Assembly (NCBI GenBank): GCA_964497245.1
Contig: CAZCCC010000002.1
Span: 1-62,482 of the forward strand
Length of the DNA stretch: 62,482 nucleotides
Reading direction: 5' to 3'
Origin: CAZCCC01 sp964497245
GTDB taxonomy: Bacteria > Patescibacteriota > Patescibacteriia > Buchananbacterales > UBA6539
Position numbers and translations under genes: made by a program. Shown piece after piece: positions 58,542 through 62,482 of this stretch. A model generated the notes under the pieces. That model made no database searches. It was given only the letters and a program-made list of their open reading frames with translations, and had not been told where the DNA came from. Each line of letters begins with the position of its first letter. The first letter of the stretch is position 1.

Positions 58542-58613
58542 CTCCGCGGGCTGGATTCGAACCAGGAACCAATTGATTAACAGCCAACTGCTCTACCATT
58601 GAGCTACCGCGGA
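58542..58613 (-). tRNA. tRNA-Asn(GTT), second copy
   Basis: Almost identical to the copy 102 nt downstream. They differ in the anticodon stem (GTTGG versus GTTGA) and by one base in the T-arm (CCAGC versus CCAGG). Anticodon GTT, with no encoded CCA. Confidence 0.95.
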
Positions 58614-58657
58614 ACCAAGAATTTTTTCATCATCAATCAATATATTTTAAAAATATA

Positions 58658-59914
58658 CTAGTAATCTTTTAATTTGTCAACAAGGTCATGCTTTTCTATT
58701 TTTTCCAAAGCTTTTGCCTCAATTTGGCGTATTCTTTCGCGAGTAACATCAAATTCCTGTCCAACCTCTTCAAGCGTATGAGAAACTCCGTCTTTTAAGC
58801 CAAAACGCATTTCCAAAATCTTTTGTTCTCTGGGTGTTAGGTCTTTAATTACTTCTTCAACATAATTGCGCAAAAGCTCTAAGGCTGCAGCGCGATCAGG
58901 AGTTACTGTCCTTACGTCTTCTATAAAATCTTCCAATGTACTATCTTCATCATCTTCGCCGACAGAAGTTTCAATAGATATTGTTTCTTGGCTTATTTTT
59001 ATTATATGTAAAACTTTATCAAGAGGTTCGCCCATTTCTGCGGCAATTTCTTCAGGCAAAGGCTCGCGTCCAAGATCTTGAATTAACTGCCTTTCAGCCT
59101 GCTTGAATTTATTTATTGTCTCAACCATATGAACCGGAATTCTGATTGTTCTGGATTGATCAGCCAAAGCACGAGTAATTGCCTGCCTGATCCACCAAGT
59201 GGCATAGGTTGAAAACTTATAGCCGCGGCGATAGTCAAATTTTTCTACTGCCCTAAACAAACCTATATTACCCTCCTGTATCAAATCCAAAAGCGAAAGA
59301 CTCTTGCCGGTGAATCTTTTGGCAATAGAAACCACTAAACGCAAATTTGCTTCAATTAATCTTTTCTTTGCTTCAACGTCTCCTCTTTCGGCTTTTTTAG
59401 CCAAGGTTATTTCTTCTTCAGGCTTTAACAAAGGAACTTTGCCAATCTCGCGAAGATACATTTGAATTGAATCAGCTGAGATATCAGAAATATCAATCTT
59501 TTTTTTCTGTTCCTTACTCAATCCGGCTTTTTTTAAAGTCTCAGATCTTTTTGCGGCATCATCAAAAATCCCACTTTCTGATTCAATTAAGACAGTACCA
59601 AGCAGATCCATCTGGTACAAAAACTTTTCATACTCTTCAAGATATTCTTCAACTTCGGGGAAAGTATACAAAATCTCCGTCTCAGTTATAAACCCGCGCA
59701 TACTTCCTTTTCTGATAAGCTTGTCAACCAGCTCTTCATTAACTGTTATCTTCGTTTTGACTTGAACTTTTCTCATTTTATTTTTTTGCCTAGCCGATTT
59801 TTTAGTCTTTACCGATTTTTTTTCCTTATTTTTTTTAATAGCTTTAGCGGGTTTACGGTTCGTCTTACTCTTTCCAGTAGCTTTAGTTTTGACTCTTTTT
59901 TTTCTTAAAACCAT
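58658..59914 (-). CDS. rpoD: Primary RNA polymerase sigma factor
   Basis: 418-aa sigma70 that directs RNA polymerase to -35/-10 promoters. A Lys-rich low-complexity N-terminus (1-55) is followed by a short region 1.1-like part, then region 1.2 (DSIQMYLREIGKVPLL), region 2 (NLRLVVSIAKRFTGKSLSLL, KFDYRRGYKFSTYATWWIRQ), region 3 and region 4 HTH (LEEVGQEFDVTRERIRQIEA). The near-consensus promoters seen elsewhere in the window fit this factor. It starts 5 nt after dnaG, the classic dnaG-rpoD pair. Confidence 0.96.
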   Translation of the reverse strand: MVLRKKRVKTKATGKSKTNRKPAKAIKKNKEKKSVKTKKSARQKNKMRKVQVKTKITVNEELVDKLIRKGSMRGFITETEILYTFPEVEEYLEEYEKFLYQMDLLGTVLIESESGIFDDAAKRSETLKKAGLSKEQKKKIDISDISADSIQMYLREIGKVPLLKPEEEITLAKKAERGDVEAKKRLIEANLRLVVSIAKRFTGKSLSLLDLIQEGNIGLFRAVEKFDYRRGYKFSTYATWWIRQAITRALADQSRTIRIPVHMVETINKFKQAERQLIQDLGREPLPEEIAAEMGEPLDKVLHIIKISQETISIETSVGEDDEDSTLEDFIEDVRTVTPDRAAALELLRNYVEEVIKDLTPREQKILEMRFGLKDGVSHTLEEVGQEFDVTRERIRQIEAKALEKIEKHDLVDKLKDY

Positions 59915-59919
59915 AATTT

Positions 59920-61704
59920 TTAGTTCAAAAGGTTAATCTGAGTGATAATTTCATTAAACCGATTGATTAATTCTTCCATTTTTGATTGATTATTACTATT
60001 TTCAGCTTCTTTAATTTCAATTCCAATATTCTTTAGACAATAATTATAATATTCTTTTTTTAATGATTTTACCGCCTTAATGAATTCCTCCCTAACCGAA
60101 TCATAGTCAAAATCAAAAAAATCGCTCTCTGCAACAAGAACAAGACGATCAGCTAAACTATCTAAATTATTTGATTTAAGCTTTGGCTTAAATTTGTTAT
60201 AATCAAAATTATCAATTTTATTTTCTATATCTTCAGTATAATAAATAATGAGAAATTTGTAAATATCCCGTAACTCTTTATCCATAAAAACTTCCGGCTC
60301 CAAGTTATTTATAGCATAAGTAATATTAGCCGGATACTTAAAAATAACACCCAGTATTTGTTCAGAAATCATATTACTTCTGCTTTTTGGTCTGACAATC
60401 CGAGCATTACTGTTATTTAATTCCTCTTTCTTATTTTTTTGAAACAATGATTCTCTGAGAATATTCTCAGTCACATTAAGAGCACCGGCCAGTTTTTGCA
60501 GCCAGTGACTCTGTTCTATTTTGTTGCCAACCCTGGCAATAATAGGAAGAAGAATTTTAGCCGCCTTCTTTTTATCTTCCACTTTAGATAAATCTAAACT
60601 GCTGAAGGCCCGCTCAAAATAATATTCAATAATTGATTTCGCATCTTTAATTGCTAAAAACCAATTTTTAGGATTTTTTTTAATACATTCATCAGGATCC
60701 TTGCCGTCAGGCAGAATGATCACCTTGACGTTTATTTCCTGGCTTAATGCTAAATCAATTCCTCTTTTTGCCGCCGATTCTCCGGCCAAATCAGAATCAA
60801 AAGCGATTGCCAAATTATTGGTATAGCGTTTTAAAATACTAATCTGGTCCATGGTTAATGCGGTTCCTGAAGAAGCAATAATATTCTCACTTCCTGCTTG
60901 CCAAGCCGAAAGGACATCCATTTGGCCTTCAACTATCACGGCTAAATCTTGCTTCTTTATCTCCAACTTAGCTTTGTCAAGATTAAAAAGAACCAAACTT
61001 TTATTATAAATTAAAGTCTGCGGAGTGTTGATATATTTTCCGCCCTTTTCGTCTGGCTTCAAAGTCCTGGCAGAAAAGCCGATTGGATTACCATGCAAAT
61101 CATTAATCGGAAATATCAATCTTCCGCGGAATCTATCGTAAAAATCATTCCCCCTCTCCTTTTTTACCGACAAACCGGCTGAAAATATCTCATGATCTTT
61201 ATAACCGCGTCCTTTCATAAATTTTATCAAAGTATCCCAATTGTCAACCGCATAACCCAAATTAAAATCACTCATGGTTTTTTCACTAACCTGCCTTTTT
61301 TTCAAATAACTTCTGGCAATTTCCGCCTGACTGGATTCAAGTAAAATTTTATGCCAAAACTTAGTTGCCAGCTGACAAATTTCCAATAACCGGTTTCTTT
61401 GGCTAAATAGCTTAGGATCTCTTGAGATTATCTTTATTCCCGCTTTTTCAGCGAGAATTCTCAACGCTTCAGAAAATTCAATCCCCTCCATTTTCTGAAC
61501 AAAAGAAAAAATGTCTCCACCTTCAGAACAGCCAAAACAATGGAAAATCTGTTTATCGCGCGAAACCATAAAAGATGGGGTTTTCTCATTATGAAAAGGA
61601 CACAGGGCTCTGTAATTATTTGGCCCTGCCGGTTTTAAACGGATATACTCGGAGATTAAATCAACAATATCCACTCTGGCTTTAATTTCTTCAACTTCAG
61701 ACAT
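59920..61704 (-). CDS. dnaG: DNA primase
   Basis: 594-aa enzyme that makes RNA primers for replication. The N-terminal CHC2 zinc finger has C35, H38, C56 and C59 (CPFHNEKTP, HCFGC). The catalytic core includes LGYAVDNWDTL and RLIFPINDLHGNPIGFSART, with TOPRIM motifs VIVEGQMDVLSAW and AFDSDLAGE. The C-terminal domain binds the replicative helicase. All motifs are present. Upstream of rpoD in the same operon. Confidence 0.96.
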   Translation of the reverse strand: MSEVEEIKARVDIVDLISEYIRLKPAGPNNYRALCPFHNEKTPSFMVSRDKQIFHCFGCSEGGDIFSFVQKMEGIEFSEALRILAEKAGIKIISRDPKLFSQRNRLLEICQLATKFWHKILLESSQAEIARSYLKKRQVSEKTMSDFNLGYAVDNWDTLIKFMKGRGYKDHEIFSAGLSVKKERGNDFYDRFRGRLIFPINDLHGNPIGFSARTLKPDEKGGKYINTPQTLIYNKSLVLFNLDKAKLEIKKQDLAVIVEGQMDVLSAWQAGSENIIASSGTALTMDQISILKRYTNNLAIAFDSDLAGESAAKRGIDLALSQEINVKVIILPDGKDPDECIKKNPKNWFLAIKDAKSIIEYYFERAFSSLDLSKVEDKKKAAKILLPIIARVGNKIEQSHWLQKLAGALNVTENILRESLFQKNKKEELNNSNARIVRPKSRSNMISEQILGVIFKYPANITYAINNLEPEVFMDKELRDIYKFLIIYYTEDIENKIDNFDYNKFKPKLKSNNLDSLADRLVLVAESDFFDFDYDSVREEFIKAVKSLKKEYYNYCLKNIGIEIKEAENSNNQSKMEELINRFNEIITQINLLN

Positions 61705-61886
61705 TTGAACAATTAAATAATAAAATTCCTATACCTATACTATTGTACTCCAATAATGCAATTTTAGGCAAGAAATTGACTTAAAACTATTTTTCTGCTT
61801 TAATAATATAGTATCATAAAAGAAATAAAGCTAGCTAACTTTACTGATATTTTATATCCCGCCTTTATTAAAATTAAATTCTAAAC

Positions 61887-61976
61887 GGAGGGGTGCTAGA
61901 GTGGTCGAATAGGACAGTCTTGAAAACTGTTGAGGCAGCAATGTCTCCGTGGGTTCGAATCCCACCCCCTCCGCCA
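61887..61976 (+). tRNA. tRNA-Ser(TGA)
   Basis: 90-nt class II tRNA with acceptor GGAGGGG/CCCCTCC, anticodon loop CTTGAAA (TGA), a long variable arm, T-arm GGGTTCGAATCCC, discriminator G and an encoded CCA. It lies 250 nt before a serine recombinase gene. Confidence 0.93.
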
Positions 61977-62025
61977 ATTTACAATTTCAGAATTTTCGGA
62001 AGTTTTACGCACCTGCGGTGCGGTC

Positions 62026-62192
62026 GCCTCGCCTGCGGGCGAGGCTAAAAGGGCTGATTTTGAAAGCGTTTGCCACGCTCCGCGTGGCGAAAAAGAAATG
62101 TTTTGGTTTTGGATTTGGAAGTTCGTTTTGGCGGAGCCAAAGCAAAACAAAGTTTTGCAACCAATCTTTTTTTGTTTCGCCTTTGGCGAAAC
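62026..62192. repeat. Cluster of short GC-rich palindromes
   Basis: Four separate hairpins in 167 nt: GCCTCGCC/GGCGAGGC (62026-62045), GCCACGC/GCGTGGC (62072-62088), TTTGGC/GCCAAA (62127-62141) and GTTTCGCC/GGCGAAAC (62174-62192). They lie between tRNA-Ser and the recombinase. Confidence 0.75.
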
Positions 62193-62226
62193 TTGGAAGC
62201 GATAATTTTTAATAATATTTTGACTT

Positions 62227-62482
62227 ATGACAAACTCAAATAATACAAAAGAACAAACCAGAAAGTTTTTCATCTACGCCCGCAAATCTACTGATTCAGA
62301 AGATCGGCAAGTGCGGAGTATTGGCGACCAGATTTCTGAATTGAAAGAAATGGCGAAAAAGGAAAATTTGGAAATTGTTGATACTATCGTGGAAAAACAA
62401 ACTGCCAAAAAACCTGGTCGCCCTCTCTTTGCCGAGATGTTGAAAAAACTTGAAGCGGGCGAAGCTGTGGGAATTTTAGCTT
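62227..62482 (+). CDS. Large serine recombinase, N-terminal part (runs off window)
   Basis: 85 codons of a resolvase/invertase-family site-specific recombinase are inside the window from ATG 62227. The catalytic serine is in FFIYARKSTDSEDRQVRS, followed by IGDQISELKEMAKKEN and KPGRPLFAEMLKKLEAGEA, typical of the CPR/phage group with long C-terminal domains. It probably mediates integration or excision of a mobile element near tRNA-Ser. No clear ribosome site upstream. The C-terminal DNA-binding region is beyond the window. Confidence 0.9.
   Translation, partial: MTNSNNTKEQTRKFFIYARKSTDSEDRQVRSIGDQISELKEMAKKENLEIVDTIVEKQTAKKPGRPLFAEMLKKLEAGEAVGILA

Noticed and set aside
58351..58599. 82-codon minus-strand frame over both tRNA-Asn genes
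   Set aside because: Its repeated VEQLxVNQLVPGSNP sequence is just the two tRNA genes translated.
61896..62273. Minus-strand 125-codon frame across tRNA-Ser
   Set aside because: It contains the GWDSNPRRH-type peptide that arises from reading tRNA-Ser backwards. No independent coding evidence.
1..62482. CRISPR array
   Set aside because: No regularly spaced identical repeats of 20-40 nt were seen. The repeats present are dispersed palindromes.

Overview
The window reads as a chromosomal segment of a Patescibacteria (CPR) genome, most likely from a draft or metagenome assembly. The evidence is low GC, compact minus-strand operons, shortened housekeeping proteins (RsmI 220 aa, UvrC without its C-terminal HhH region), CPR-type prepilins and small families such as DUF5674, palindromic GC-rich repeats of the kind common in these genomes, and a 10-N scaffold gap at 55800-55809. 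TGA is used as a normal stop (for example at 34276-34278 and 49576-49578), so the genetic code is 11. Lineage and family calls come from reading the sequence; no searches were run.

Layout. 1-11.96 kb is housekeeping: the 5' part of metG, rsmI, DUF5674, an M23 peptidase, a contiguous uvrC-uvrA-uvrB set, a thioredoxin-reductase-like enzyme and a DJ-1/PfpI protein. 12.1-22.3 kb is a type IV pilus operon ending at a strong terminator: pilB, pilC, four prepilin-like proteins including a 964-aa giant with Cys-rich modules, a PilM/PilN-like/SH3b fusion, the major pilin-like protein, and an upstream receiver protein. 22.5-27.5 kb holds an EamA transporter, a stand-alone riboflavin kinase, a membrane protein, a hypothetical protein with an internal repeat, and an ABC exporter.

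28-42.5 kb is the accessory part. A sugar-isomerase-like gene is followed by a low-GC SbnA/SbnB/metallo-beta-lactamase cassette (2,3-diaminopropionate synthesis predicted). Next is a GC-richer operon with a seryl-tRNA-synthetase-like amino acid:carrier-protein ligase homologue, an archaeal-type AspRS and a 90-aa protein, behind a near-consensus promoter with tandem operator-like repeats. Then come decaying genes, a histidine kinase/response regulator pair, and a second GC-rich block (methyltransferase, Rossmann protein, a FadL-like outer-membrane protein gene with an in-frame TGA). An outer-membrane protein is out of place in CPR, so transfer or assembly chimerism should be considered.

42.5-51 kb is a tight five-gene operon: a MurL-like PP-loop protein, a double ATP-grasp/Ddl-like ligase, another ATP-grasp protein, a family M49-like metallopeptidase and a fold-III PLP decarboxylase-like enzyme. 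I consider it the best candidate for an undescribed peptide- or cell-wall-related pathway. It is followed by a P-type cation ATPase and a MurE-like ligase lacking the usual N-terminal domain. 55.8-61.7 kb carries membrane proteins, a SWIM zinc-finger protein with an apparent 1-nt frameshift, two tRNA-Asn genes, rpoD and dnaG. The right edge has tRNA-Ser(TGA), a cluster of hairpins and the start of a large serine recombinase, which looks like the edge of an integrated element.
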